A stretch of 64,000 nucleotides of DNA from JAOSJL01 sp963704035 (GTDB lineage: Bacteria; Actinomycetota; Acidimicrobiia; IMCC26256; JAOSJL01), in NCBI GenBank assembly GCA_963704035.1, contig CAVPGR010000002.1, positions 1,178,001-1,242,000 on the forward strand, in the 5' to 3' direction. Positions 55,269 through 64,000 of this stretch are shown piece by piece (the first letter of the stretch is position 1; every line of letters starts with the position of its first letter). Position numbers and translations under genes: made by a program. The notes beneath the pieces are model-generated. The model was not told the origin of the DNA. It made no database searches and saw only the letters and a list, made by a program, of their open reading frames with translations.

Positions 55269-56612
55269 ATGGTCAACAGAGGCGCTTCGGCACAGGCCGC
55301 AACACTGGCCGCGGCGGGACATCCGATCACCGGTGAAGCGAACGACTACGACGCGTTGCTCGAGAAGGTGGGCGATCGCCGGTTCGTGCTCATCGGGGAG
55401 GCGTCGCACGGCACCCACGAGTTCTACCGGGAACGGGCGCGCATCACCCGGAGACTGATCGACGAACGGCAGTTCACCGCCGTCGCGGTCGAAGCGGACT
55501 GGCCCGACGCGTACCGGGCCAATCGTTACGTCCTCGGCATGTCCGACGATCCGAATGCCGACGAGGCGCTCTCCGACTTCCGGCGCTTCCCCGCCTGGAT
55601 GTGGCGCAACCGCGACGTGGTGGAGTTCACGGAGTGGCTGCGTGCGCGCAACGACGCGCAATCACATCCGGCGACGAAGGCGCGGTTCTACGGGCTGGAC
55701 CTCTACAGTCTGCGAGCCTCGATGGAGGCCGTCGTGGCCTACCTGGACCGAGTGGATCCGACCGAAGCGCGGCGGGCCCGCGAGCGGTACGCGTGTTTCG
55801 ACCACGTCGGCGGTGAGGGACAGGCCTACGGCTATGCCCTCGCATACCAGGGCGCTCTGCCGTGCGAGAACGAGGCTGTCGCGCAGCTGATCGATCTGCG
55901 ACGCAAGGCCGACGCGTATCTCCGTCGGGACGGATGGGTCGCCGAAGACGAGTACTTCTTCGCCGAGCAGAACGCACGTCTGGTGCGTGACGCCGAGGAG
56001 TACTACCAGCAGATGTACAGGGCCGAGGTGTCGTCGTGGAACCTTCGGGACCGGCACATGGCCGGGACCCTCGACGCACTGGTCGAGCATCTCGACAGCC
56101 AACTCCCGCGGGCGAAGGTCGTGGTGTGGGAGCACAATTCGCATGTCGGCGACGCCCGGGCCACCGACATGGGTGCACGTGGCGAACTCAACGTTGGACA
56201 GCTCGCCCGGCAGCGCTACGGAAGAGAGTGCATGCTGGTGGGGCTCACGACGTTCGACGGCACGGTCACCGCCGCCTCAGACTGGGGTGGACCGACCGAA
56301 CGCAAACGGGTGCGGCCCTCGCTGGCAGGCAGCCACGAAGCGCTGCTGCACGAGACGGGGCTGCCGCGCTTCTGGCTCGACACGGCCCACCCGAACGTGC
56401 GCGACGTGTTGAGCAGAACACGTCTCGAACGCGCGATCGGGGTCATCTACCGGCCCCAGACAGAACGGGGCAGCCACTACTTCGACGCGCGCCTCGCCGA
56501 GCAGTTCGACGTCGTGATCCATCTCGATCACACGCGGGCGCTCGAACCACTCGAACGCACCTCACGCTGGGACGACGGTGAGCCACCCGAGACCTACCCC
56601 ACCGGACAGTAG
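55269..56612 (+). CDS. Erythromycin esterase family protein
   Basis: A 447-residue hydrolase of the Ere family. ATG 55269 gives a clean protein with FVLIGEASHGTHEFYRERA, FTAVAVEADWPDAYRANRYV, FPAWMWRNRDVVEFTEWLRA, FYGLDLYSL, KVVVWEHNSHVGDARATDM and GVIYRPQTERGSHYF, which cover the conserved His/Glu sites. Most chromosomal members are not known macrolide resistance genes, so the substrate should be left open. Upstream in-frame starts would overlap the divergent membrane gene. It is convergent with ftsK, 14 bases apart. Confidence 0.9.
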   Translation: MVNRGASAQAATLAAAGHPITGEANDYDALLEKVGDRRFVLIGEASHGTHEFYRERARITRRLIDERQFTAVAVEADWPDAYRANRYVLGMSDDPNADEALSDFRRFPAWMWRNRDVVEFTEWLRARNDAQSHPATKARFYGLDLYSLRASMEAVVAYLDRVDPTEARRARERYACFDHVGGEGQAYGYALAYQGALPCENEAVAQLIDLRRKADAYLRRDGWVAEDEYFFAEQNARLVRDAEEYYQQMYRAEVSSWNLRDRHMAGTLDALVEHLDSQLPRAKVVVWEHNSHVGDARATDMGARGELNVGQLARQRYGRECMLVGLTTFDGTVTAASDWGGPTERKRVRPSLAGSHEALLHETGLPRFWLDTAHPNVRDVLSRTRLERAIGVIYRPQTERGSHYFDARLAEQFDVVIHLDHTRALEPLERTSRWDDGEPPETYPTGQ

Positions 56613-56626
56613 AAGCTGAGGGACGC

Positions 56627-58960
56627 CTAGACGCGCTCGCGCATCTCGTCGAGTTCCTCGACGGTCATGAGCACCGAACGGGCCTTCGAACCCTCGGACG
56701 GCCCGACGATGCCGCGGCGCTCGAGGAGGTCCATCAGGCGCCCCGCACGAGCGAACCCGACACGCAGCTTGCGCTGGAGCATGCTCGTCGAACCGAGATT
56801 GCTCCGAACCACGAGGTCGAGAGCCTCGTCGAAGAGATCGTCGCCCTCGACGTCGACGTCGCCGCCGGCGCCGGCCTCACCCGGCTTGTCGTCGGCGATG
56901 CCTTCCACGTAGTCGGGAGCGTCGACCTGGCGCTTCCAGTGGGCCACCACCTTGCGGACCTCGGCCTCGGTGACCCAGGAGCCCTGCACGCGCTGAGCGC
57001 GGCTCTCCGACGCCGTCATCATGAGCATGTCGCCCTGGCCCACGAGCTTCTCGGCGCCCATCTGGTCGAGGATGACCCGCGAGTCGGCGCTGCTCGTCAC
57101 CGAGAAGGCGAGGCGGCTCGGCACGTTCGCCTTGATGACGCCGGTGATCACGTCGACCGACGGTCGCTGCGTGGCGATGACGAGGTGGATCCCCACGGCG
57201 CGCGCCATCTGGGCGATCCGGCAGATGCTCGCCTCGACGTCGCGCGCGGCGACCATCATCAGGTCGTTGAGCTCGTCGACGATCACGACGATGAACGGAA
57301 GCCGCTCGAACGTCGTACCGCTCACGTCGTCCTCTCCCAGATCACCGGAGTCGATCGCCGCGTTGTAGCCGGTGATGTCGCGCACGCCAGCCCGGGCGAG
57401 CAGTTCGTAGCGCATGTCCATCTCGCGTACGGCCCAGCTCAGGGCGTTCGCGGCCTTCTTCGGGTCGGTCACGACCGACGTGAGCAGATGCGGTAGGTCG
57501 TTGTAGGCGCCGAGCTCGACGCGCTTCGGGTCGACGAGGATGAGGCGAACCTCTTCGGGAGTGCAGCGCGCGAGCAGCGACGTGACGATCGAGTTGATGC
57601 AGCTCGACTTGCCCGAACCGGTGGCGCCGGCGATCAACAGGTGCGGCATCTCGGCGAGGTTGCACATCTCGGGACCCCCGGCGATGTCGCGTCCGAGTCC
57701 GACCTGGAGGGGGTGCGTGGCCCGCGCCGCCTCCTCGGAACCGAGGATCTCACCGAGAGCCACGATCTGGCGCTGGCGGTTGGGAACCTCGACGCCGATC
57801 GCCGAGCGTCCCGGAATGGGCGCCAGGATCCGCACGTCAGGGCTCGCCATGGCGTACGCGATGTCGTGGTTGAGGTTCCGGACCTTGTTGACCTTCACTC
57901 CCGAAGCCAGTTCGAGCTCGTAGCGGGTGACGGTCGGCCCCACGGTCATGCCGACGAGCGTGGCGTCGACGCCGAACTCGGCCATCGTCTGCTCGAGGAC
58001 GAACCCGGCCTCTTCGGCAAGGCGGTTGTCGACCACGCGGGCGCGGCCCTCCTCGAAGAGCTCGAGCGGCGGGAGCTCCCAGTCGCCGGTGGTGCCCGCA
58101 GCGGCCATCTCGACCGACGACACGTCGCGATCGTCCCCCCACTCGTCGTCGAGTTCCTCGGTCAGATCGTCGACCTCGTCGACCTCTGCAGGAGCGAACG
58201 CGACCTCCGGCTCCAGGCCCTGGTCGACCAGGTCGATGATCTCGGTCTGCTCGGCGAGATCCGGTAGCTCGGGTTCGTCGACGATCCACGCCTCGGCATC
58301 GTCGCCTTCCTCCCCGGTTTCGGTACCGAGCGAGAACAACTTCGCCGCCTGGTTCGCGATGCCGTGGCCGAGGGCGGTCGCGCCGCGACCGATTCCGCTG
58401 ATCACGTCGCGCAGGCTGAGCCCGCTCATGAACAGCAGGCCCAGAAGTCCGACGCTCACGAGGATCACGACCGCACCGGCGGTGCCCGCCGCGCCGGCGA
58501 GCGGAACTGCGATCACCGCGCCGATCAGCCCCCCGGCGTCGCGCAGTCCATCGACCCCGTCAGCGAGTTCGGGCGCACCGGTCGTCAGGTGGAGCAGACA
58601 CACCGACGCCACCGCGGCCAGCACTCCGCCGGTGGCCACGCGCAGCGGCGCCTCCATCTTGGGGCGGAACAGAATGAGGATGCCCGCTGCTCCGAGCAGG
58701 AACGGGAGGGCCACAGCCGCCGAACCCACGAGCGCGGTGGCGCCGTTGTCGAGAGCCGTGCCGACCGGTCCGGCGGTGTCGGAGAAGACGCCGAGGCCGC
58801 AGAGCACCCCGAGCACGATGAGGGCGATAGCCCCTGCGTCGGCCGCATGGCTCCCGAGTTGATCGGCAAGAGTTCGGGCGACACCGCTTCGGGCGACACG
58901 GGTGCGGGTCGCCGCCGAGCGACCCCCGGTCGCCCGCCCGGAGCGCTTGGTGGCGGGCAT
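56627..58960 (-). CDS. ftsK: DNA translocase FtsK/SpoIIIE
   Basis: Septum-located ATP-driven DNA pump that clears chromosomes at division. The 777-residue protein has four N-terminal spans (about residues 38-190), an acidic linker shorter than in E. coli, a beta domain, a motor domain with Walker A GATGSGKSSCIN and Walker B FIVVIVDELNDLMM, TQRPSVDVITGVIKANVPSR and a C-terminal gamma winged helix (STSMLQRKLRVGFARAGRLMDLLE) that reads DNA orientation. ATG 58960. The frame is clean over 2.3 kb. Confidence 0.95.
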   Translation of the reverse strand: MPATKRSGRATGGRSAATRTRVARSGVARTLADQLGSHAADAGAIALIVLGVLCGLGVFSDTAGPVGTALDNGATALVGSAAVALPFLLGAAGILILFRPKMEAPLRVATGGVLAAVASVCLLHLTTGAPELADGVDGLRDAGGLIGAVIAVPLAGAAGTAGAVVILVSVGLLGLLFMSGLSLRDVISGIGRGATALGHGIANQAAKLFSLGTETGEEGDDAEAWIVDEPELPDLAEQTEIIDLVDQGLEPEVAFAPAEVDEVDDLTEELDDEWGDDRDVSSVEMAAAGTTGDWELPPLELFEEGRARVVDNRLAEEAGFVLEQTMAEFGVDATLVGMTVGPTVTRYELELASGVKVNKVRNLNHDIAYAMASPDVRILAPIPGRSAIGVEVPNRQRQIVALGEILGSEEAARATHPLQVGLGRDIAGGPEMCNLAEMPHLLIAGATGSGKSSCINSIVTSLLARCTPEEVRLILVDPKRVELGAYNDLPHLLTSVVTDPKKAANALSWAVREMDMRYELLARAGVRDITGYNAAIDSGDLGEDDVSGTTFERLPFIVVIVDELNDLMMVAARDVEASICRIAQMARAVGIHLVIATQRPSVDVITGVIKANVPSRLAFSVTSSADSRVILDQMGAEKLVGQGDMLMMTASESRAQRVQGSWVTEAEVRKVVAHWKRQVDAPDYVEGIADDKPGEAGAGGDVDVEGDDLFDEALDLVVRSNLGSTSMLQRKLRVGFARAGRLMDLLERRGIVGPSEGSKARSVLMTVEELDEMRERV

Positions 58961-59052
58961 ATCTCAACAGTAACACCAGCAACATCAGGCCCAGGAGGAT
59001 CTTCGAAGTCCCTGAGGACGCGAAGCGCCCTACCACTCGGTAGGCTGGTCCG

Positions 59053-59790
59053 ATGCCCGTCGAGACCACGACCGCCGTCACCACCGCGTCCGTGGCGCAG
59101 ACCGCAGAGGCGAACACGGCGCCGTCAGGGGACGAGAACAACGCGCCGTCCGGGGACGACGGGCCCGAAAAGCCCCGACTGCGCGGCGTCTTCCACCAGT
59201 ACGCCGCGTTCATCTGGTTGGGCGCGGGACTCATGCTGTTCCTCATCGCATCGGGCGCCGAAGCACGCGCTGCCGCGGTCGTGTACTGCCTCGGAATCAC
59301 GACGATGTTCACCGTCAGCGCGCTGTACCACCGCATCCCCTGGTCGCCGCAGACGAAGGCGTGGATGCGGCGCGCGGACCATTCGGGGATCTACCTCGCC
59401 ATCGCCGGCACCTACACGCCGATCGTGCTGCTCACGTTCGGTCCACTCGGGTCCGCCATCCTGCTCACGCTCGTGTGGGGGGTCGCGGTCGCCGGTGTGA
59501 CACTCAACCTCTCGTGGAAGCTGCTCCCGGGTTGGGTGCAGTACGTGATGTACATCGGGCTCGGCTGGGTGGCGGTCTTCGTCATGCCGCAGCTCATCAC
59601 CAGGTGGGGCTGGGCATGGTGCGGGCTTCTCCTGCTCGGCGGCCTTCTCTACACCGTCGGCGCGGTCCTGCTCGCGATGGAGCGACCGAAGCTGTCCCCG
59701 CGCTGGTTCGGCTACCACGAGATGTGGCACACCCTCACCATCATGGCGGCGGCTGCTCAGCTCGCCGTGGTCACCATCGCGATCACCTGA
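59053..59790 (+). CDS. Hemolysin III / PAQR family membrane protein
   Basis: A 245-residue protein with a Ser/Thr/Ala-rich cytoplasmic N-terminus and seven predicted spans. Family zinc motifs are SALYHR, RADHSGIYLAIAGTYTPI and the C-terminal HEMWHTL, matching YqfA/HlyIII and adiponectin-receptor relatives, which may be metal-dependent hydrolases. The start is ATG 59053. The name hemolysin does not imply a haemolytic role here. Confidence 0.9.
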   Translation: MPVETTTAVTTASVAQTAEANTAPSGDENNAPSGDDGPEKPRLRGVFHQYAAFIWLGAGLMLFLIASGAEARAAAVVYCLGITTMFTVSALYHRIPWSPQTKAWMRRADHSGIYLAIAGTYTPIVLLTFGPLGSAILLTLVWGVAVAGVTLNLSWKLLPGWVQYVMYIGLGWVAVFVMPQLITRWGWAWCGLLLLGGLLYTVGAVLLAMERPKLSPRWFGYHEMWHTLTIMAAAAQLAVVTIAIT

Positions 59791-59848
59791 CGGCATCCGC
59801 CGCCGGCCTCACCACCGCGCCGCCCGTCAACCGACGACCGGCGAGCAG

Positions 59849-60634
59849 CTACAGGCTCGACGAGTAGCCGCCGTTGACGGGATACACCTGCCCGGTGATC
59901 CAGCTTCCCGCCTCGCTGCACAGAAGCACCGCCAGGGGCGCCGGGTCGGCGGGCGTTCCGAGCCGCCCCACGGGATAGTTCCGCAGGATCTTCGCCTCGA
60001 TCTCGGGATTCGCGTCGTAGGCCTCGGAGATCACGCCGTGGCGGATCGAGCCGAGTGCGATGCAATTGGCCGTCACGCCGTGACGCCCGACCTCCATGGC
60101 CAGGCCACGGGTGAAACCCATTGCCCCCGCCTTGGCGGCGCCGTACACCACCTGGCCGCGTTCTCCGACCCGGCCCGCGTCCGAGACGATCGTCACGACA
60201 CGCCCCCACTCCCGCTCGAGCATGTCGGACAGGTACGTGTGGGTGACCTGCATGACGCCGAAGAGGTTGATCTCGATCCATTCGTGCCAACTCTGCGGTT
60301 CGGTCTCGGCGAAGCGCTTCAGATCGAAACGGCGCAGAGGCAACCCTGCGTTGTTGACGACGATGTCGACCGGGCCCGTGGTTTCCGCCATCGCCGCGAT
60401 CGCGTCGGCATCGGTGACGTCGGCCACCACGGGGCGCGCGCCACCGGGCCCATCACCACCGTTCGACGTGATCGCCTCCGCCGCCTCCGACACGCGGTCC
60501 GCGTCGAGATCGTTGATCCACACGAGCGCTCCCGCCGTGGCGAGCGCACCGGCGATCTCGTATCCCACACCGCCTCCCGCACCCGTCACGACGGCGGAGC
60601 GCCCGTCGAGATCCGCGTACAACGGCGCCGACAC
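59849..60634 (-). CDS. Short-chain dehydrogenase/reductase
   Basis: A 261-residue SDR. The nucleotide motif TGAGGGVGYEIAGAL, the NNAGL structural motif, the catalytic Ser region IVSDAGRVGERGQVVYGAAKAGAM (Y-x3-K) and the C-terminal WITGQVYPVNGGYSSSL are present, so NAD(P)H-dependent oxidoreductase activity is expected. GTG 60634 follows the RNase J stop by three bases, so it is translated from the same transcript. The substrate is unknown. Confidence 0.9.
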   Translation of the reverse strand: MSAPLYADLDGRSAVVTGAGGGVGYEIAGALATAGALVWINDLDADRVSEAAEAITSNGGDGPGGARPVVADVTDADAIAAMAETTGPVDIVVNNAGLPLRRFDLKRFAETEPQSWHEWIEINLFGVMQVTHTYLSDMLEREWGRVVTIVSDAGRVGERGQVVYGAAKAGAMGFTRGLAMEVGRHGVTANCIALGSIRHGVISEAYDANPEIEAKILRNYPVGRLGTPADPAPLAVLLCSEAGSWITGQVYPVNGGYSSSL

Positions 60635-60637
60635 GTC

Positions 60638-62311
60638 TCAGACCTCCATGACGACCGGGATCACGGTCGGCCGGCGCCGCGTGCGGTCCGCGATGAAGCG
60701 GGCGAGCGCGCGCCGCGTGTGGCGCTGCATCGAGTCGACATCGGTGGCGCCGTCGTCGGCCGCCTCGCGAACCGAGGCCGCCACGACATCACGCGCCTCG
60801 TCGAGCAGCTCCTCCGCTTCCGGAGCGTGCACCCAGCCCTTGGTCTCGATCTCGGGACCCGTGACGATCTCCCCTGTTGCGGCGTCGACCGTGACGAACA
60901 CGACGACGATGCCCTCCTCGGCCAACTTGCGCCGGTCGCGTAGCACTCCGTGGCCGATGTCGCCCACGATGCCGTCGACGTAGAGGTATCCCGACGGCAC
61001 CGCTCGGCGCTCCACCGTCACAGCGGCCTCGCCGATCGTGACGGCGTCGCCGTCCTCGCACACGATCACCTTGTCGGCGTCGACCCCGCACTCGCGGGCC
61101 AGCTCGGCGTGGTGGACCATGTGGCGATACTCGCCGTGCACCGGAACGAACCACTCGGGTGAGATCAGGCGGAGGAGGAACCGCAACTCGTCGGCCGAGG
61201 CGTGGCCCGACACGTGCACGTCGGCGTTGCCTTCGTGGAACACCGACGCACCGGCGCGGTGCAGACCATCGATGACTCTCGCCACGTTCGACTCGTTGCC
61301 CGGGATCGCATGTGCCGAGATGATCACCGCGTCGTCCGGACCGACTTTGAGCCAGCGGTGTTCGTGCGCCGCCATCAGCGAGAGCGCGCTCATGGGCTCA
61401 CCCTGCGAGCCGGTGCAGATCACGCACACCTCACCGGGTGACATCTGCTGGACGTCCTCGATGTCGACGACATCGGCGTCGGCCAGCGCGAACAGGCCCA
61501 TCTCACGGGCGAGCGCCACGTTCTGGACCATGGACCGTCCGAGGAACGCCACGCGCCGACCGGCATCGACCGCAGCAAGTGCTACCTGTTCGACGCGGTG
61601 CAGGTGCGACGCGAAGCTGGCCACGACGAGTCGCTGGTCGGGGTGTTCGGCGAAGAGACGGCGCAGCCACCGCCCCGCCGTCGACTCCGACTTCGTACTC
61701 CCCTCCGTTTCGGCGTTGGTGGAGTCGGCCAGGAGCAGCCGTACGCCCTCACCCTCGCGGGCGACCTCGCCCAGCAGGGCGAGATCCGTGACCCGCCCAT
61801 CGACGGGTGTGAGATCGAGTTTGAAATCGCCCGAGTGGACAATCGTGCCCGCCGGGGTACCGATGACCGTAGCGAAACCGTGCGGAACGGAGTGCGTCAC
61901 AGGCACGAACTGGCAGTCGAAGGCGCCGATGCTGCGCCGTTCGCCGTCGTCGACGGTGATCATCTCGGCCCGATCGGCCATTCCCGCCTCGGCGATCCGG
62001 CCCTTCGCGAGACCGAGCGTCAACGCGGAGCCGTAGATCGGAAACGTCCGGTCGAGCTCCCGGAGAAGATAGGCGAGGCCGCCGACGTGGTCCTCGTGAC
62101 CGTGGGTGAGCACCACGCCGTCGATCCGGTCGGCCACCTCCACCAGGTACGAGAAGTCGGGCAGAACCAGGTCGACACCGGGCATGTCGTCGCGGGGGAA
62201 CATGAGCCCGACGTCGAGGACGAGCACACGTCCGTCGACCTCGATACAGGCGCAGTTGCGGCCGATCTCGCCGAGCCCGCCCAGGAAAACGACGCGGACA
62301 TCAGGCATCAC
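60638..62311 (-). CDS. rnj: Ribonuclease J
   Basis: A 557-residue metallo-beta-lactamase/beta-CASP RNase with 5'-exo and endonuclease activity in mRNA decay and rRNA maturation. Metal site HGHEDHVGGL (70-79), VTHSVPHGFA, HSGDFKLD, a beta-CASP domain with LASTN-like DSTNAE, SFASHLHRVEQ, ICTGSQGEPMSAL and VSGHAS, and a C-terminal degradative domain. The start is ATG 62311. In many actinobacteria rnj lies next to ftsK, as nearly here. Confidence 0.95.
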   Translation of the reverse strand: MMPDVRVVFLGGLGEIGRNCACIEVDGRVLVLDVGLMFPRDDMPGVDLVLPDFSYLVEVADRIDGVVLTHGHEDHVGGLAYLLRELDRTFPIYGSALTLGLAKGRIAEAGMADRAEMITVDDGERRSIGAFDCQFVPVTHSVPHGFATVIGTPAGTIVHSGDFKLDLTPVDGRVTDLALLGEVAREGEGVRLLLADSTNAETEGSTKSESTAGRWLRRLFAEHPDQRLVVASFASHLHRVEQVALAAVDAGRRVAFLGRSMVQNVALAREMGLFALADADVVDIEDVQQMSPGEVCVICTGSQGEPMSALSLMAAHEHRWLKVGPDDAVIISAHAIPGNESNVARVIDGLHRAGASVFHEGNADVHVSGHASADELRFLLRLISPEWFVPVHGEYRHMVHHAELARECGVDADKVIVCEDGDAVTIGEAAVTVERRAVPSGYLYVDGIVGDIGHGVLRDRRKLAEEGIVVVFVTVDAATGEIVTGPEIETKGWVHAPEAEELLDEARDVVAASVREAADDGATDVDSMQRHTRRALARFIADRTRRRPTVIPVVMEV

Positions 62312-62349
62312 CGGAACCTAGCACCGGGATTTTCGAAAGTCGGGAGGCT

Positions 62350-63474
62350 TCAGGAAGCCGCCGCGAGATCGCGGTCCTTTTGGACCTCGTCGAGAAGCGC
62401 GTACTCCTCACCGGTGTCGGTGAAGTCCTCGAACTGGATGACCTCGAGCTCCTCGAAACGGCGTCGCAACCACTGGTCGCTGGCATCGAGCAACCCGAGT
62501 TTCTTGCAGTTCGGGACGATCTTGGAGAACAGCATCTGCTGGAACAGCGGGCGGGCCTCGTCGACCAGGGCGAGCGCCATCGCGTCCTTGGGCTCGATTC
62601 CCATCCGCTCCCACACCTCCTGTTGGAGGAAGCGGTCGCGCATGCGCACGGCGGCCTCGTACGCGAACTCCTGACGCTCGCGCATCTCGGCCTCCGACAG
62701 CTGGTCGTAGAACTCCTTGAGGGAGATCACGCCGAACGCCACATGGCGGGCCTCGTCGCTCATGACGTAGCGCAGCAGCTTCTTCAGGAGCGGCTCGGTC
62801 GTCATCTGGTGCATGAACCCGAAGGCCGCAAGCGCGAGGCCCTCGACCATGATCTGCATGCCGAGGTACGTCATGTCCCAGCGGGTGTCGGCAACGATGT
62901 CGTCGAGAAGCGCGCGCAGATGCGCCCCGATCGGATAGTGACCCGAGAGCTTCTCGTCGAGGTAGCGGGCGAACACCTCGACGTGGCGCGCCTCGTCCAT
63001 CACCTGCGTGGCCGCGTAGTACTTGGCGTCGATCCACGGCACCGTCTCGACGATCTGTGCCGTACAGATCAGGGCACCCTGCTCGCCGTGCATGAACTGC
63101 GAGAGCAGCCAGTTCTGCGACTCGATGCCCAGCTTGACCCAGTCATCGTCACCCCAGCTCTCGAAGGGCGTGCCTCGCCAGTCGACGTCGGGAGGCAACG
63201 TGGGACGCTCGGCCATGTTCTGGACGACCACCTGTTCCTGGTCGACCTTCGTGTCCCACGGAAGATCCGTGTCGCCGTTCCACTGGGAGGCCTTCGCCTT
63301 CTCGTAGAGCTTCGAGAGCGCCGGACGGCTGCGCTCGTAGTCCCACGTGAAGATGGCGTCGGATTCCGCACGCACGACGTGTGCGACCGCGTCAACGTCG
63401 GTGTTGCTGATCGACAGGATCCGTTCGAGGTCGTCGACGTTGTCGGGACCGATCGGAATGGGCATGTCAGTCAC
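62350..63474 (-). CDS. Ferritin-like diiron-site protein
   Basis: A 374-residue protein of the ferritin/ribonucleotide-reductase-R2-like superfamily. Candidate iron ligands come from four helices: MHGEQGAL, QVMDEARHVEVF, MVEGLALAAF and MSDEARHVAFGV, giving the Glu...EXXH...Glu...EXXH order of diiron oxidases. The reaction is unknown; hydroxylation, N-oxygenation or ferritin-like use are possible. GTG 63474 (MTDMPIPIGP) has GGAGG seven bases upstream and overlaps the stop of the TetR gene. Alternatives are GTG 63483 and ATG 63465. Confidence 0.82.
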   Translation of the reverse strand: MTDMPIPIGPDNVDDLERILSISNTDVDAVAHVVRAESDAIFTWDYERSRPALSKLYEKAKASQWNGDTDLPWDTKVDQEQVVVQNMAERPTLPPDVDWRGTPFESWGDDDWVKLGIESQNWLLSQFMHGEQGALICTAQIVETVPWIDAKYYAATQVMDEARHVEVFARYLDEKLSGHYPIGAHLRALLDDIVADTRWDMTYLGMQIMVEGLALAAFGFMHQMTTEPLLKKLLRYVMSDEARHVAFGVISLKEFYDQLSEAEMRERQEFAYEAAVRMRDRFLQQEVWERMGIEPKDAMALALVDEARPLFQQMLFSKIVPNCKKLGLLDASDQWLRRRFEELEVIQFEDFTDTGEEYALLDEVQKDRDLAAAS

Positions 63475-64000
63475 GCGAGCCACCTCCGGCTCTCAGGAAC
63501 CCGGGCGCGATCAAGTCGCGTACGAGTGTGCGGGCAAATGCGGGATCGGTGAGCGCCTCGGCGCTCCCGGAATCGACGGTGTAGGACAAGGAGTAGGACA
63601 GAACGAGACGTGCGACCCACTCTCCTATACGACGAGCGCCCTCCGAACCCGTGAACCGTTCGAGCGGTTGCACGAAGGATTCAGCGACGAGAGCGAACGT
63701 CGCGTCAGCGCCGTCGAAGGCGACATAGGGAAGGACGATCTCCGGCTCGAGCTCGAGGACCCGCACGAGAGCGTCGTCGGACCGAAGCGTGTGGGACGCG
63801 TGGACGAGGATCGCCACGAGCGCTTCATCGAGGGAATCGGAGTGCCGACACGCCGTGGCGAGGTCGGCGTTGAGCCGAGCCCACCGTCGCTGCACCAGGG
63901 ATGTGACCATCGTCTGTTTGCCGGGGAAGTAGCGGTACAGCGTCGCCCGGGAGCACCCGGCCTCGACGGCGACGTCGTCGAGGGTCGTCTTGGTGACACC
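63467..64000 (-). CDS. TetR family transcriptional regulator (partial)
   Basis: The frame runs off the right edge. The visible start of the frame is GVTKTTLDDVAVEAGCSRATLYRYFPGKQTMV, the helix-turn-helix of TetR regulators, followed by a helical ligand-binding domain of about 145 residues (VLELEPEIVLPYVAFDGADATF). Its stop overlaps the diiron gene start by eight bases, so it and the diiron protein are translated together. It probably represses this short operon. The ATG at 63910 is internal. Confidence 0.85.
   Translation of the reverse strand, partial: GVTKTTLDDVAVEAGCSRATLYRYFPGKQTMVTSLVQRRWARLNADLATACRHSDSLDEALVAILVHASHTLRSDDALVRVLELEPEIVLPYVAFDGADATFALVAESFVQPLERFTGSEGARRIGEWVARLVLSYSLSYTVDSGSAEALTDPAFARTLVRDLIAPGFLRAGGGSRD

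Noticed and set aside
55269..56612. Calling the Ere-like gene a macrolide resistance determinant
   Set aside because: Only family membership is visible. Most chromosomal members have no shown activity on macrolides.
1..64000. tRNA, rRNA or transposase genes
   Set aside because: I looked for them by eye and recognised none. Some small RNAs may be missed without covariance searches.

Overview
The window is high-GC, gene-dense DNA with many GTG starts and overlapping stop/start codons. It looks like an actinobacterial chromosome. Support comes from the gene order around recA-thpR-cinA-pgsA-rimO-ftsK, lexA divergent from a LysM gene and next to nrdR-nrdJ, actinobacterial-type LexA boxes (CGAACACCTGTTCG), a Mycobacterium leprae-type RecA intein and a class II ribonucleotide reductase. 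A lineage such as Acidimicrobiia is plausible, but that is inference. No rRNA, tRNA, CRISPR array or insertion sequence was recognised.

Layout. 1-480 is the 5' part of cysD (sulfate assimilation), divergent from a five-gene Dpp/Opp-type peptide ABC transporter (708-6450). 6487-16939 holds hydrolases, oligoendopeptidase F, a small phosphatase, MsrB, RmuC, an enoyl-CoA hydratase and a DUF488 protein. 17046-20834 is a very large secreted subtilisin-like protease with a C-terminal FG-GAP propeller, broken by several frameshifts. 20936-24915 carries a DsbA-like protein and a LolD/MacB-like ABC exporter. 24920-32889 is the nucleotide/SOS block: nrdJ with two inteins, a small FecR-like membrane protein, nrdR, a LysM protein and lexA. 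32922-40639 is one probable seven-gene operon (miaB-miaA-dapF-hflX-dapC-dapD-dapE). 40717-42354 holds two related secreted metzincin-type lipoproteins. 42447-50231 has a TauE-type exporter, recA with its intein, an L,D-transpeptidase, thpR, cinA, pgsA and rimO. 50386-56612 is an accessory insert between rimO and ftsK: a zinc-ribbon protein, YjbQ, a decayed P-type ATPase, two membrane proteins and an erythromycin-esterase-like protein. 56627-64000 holds ftsK, hemolysin III, an SDR, RNase J, a ferritin-like diiron protein and a TetR regulator cut by the window edge.

How the genes work together. LexA boxes sit before lexA (four box-like sites) and between recA and the L,D-transpeptidase, so the SOS circuit is readable directly. 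NrdR has a paired operator 31 bp apart just before nrdJ, the gene it is expected to repress. The dap genes supply diaminopimelate for peptidoglycan, and the nearby L,D-transpeptidase and LysM protein act on the wall.

Caution. About a dozen genes contain apparent one- or two-base frameshifts (positions are given in the entries). Many others, including pepF, rmuC, miaB, cinA, ftsK and rnj, are clean. Several breaks lie in essential genes (recA, nrdJ, dapE) and are best read as sequence errors. The P-type ATPase and the large protease carry so many that real decay is possible.

I found no clearly new multi-gene system. The best leads are the paired metzincin lipoproteins, the three full-length inteins within 20 kb (one with an unusual C-terminus), the oddly built S8 protease and the accessory insert.
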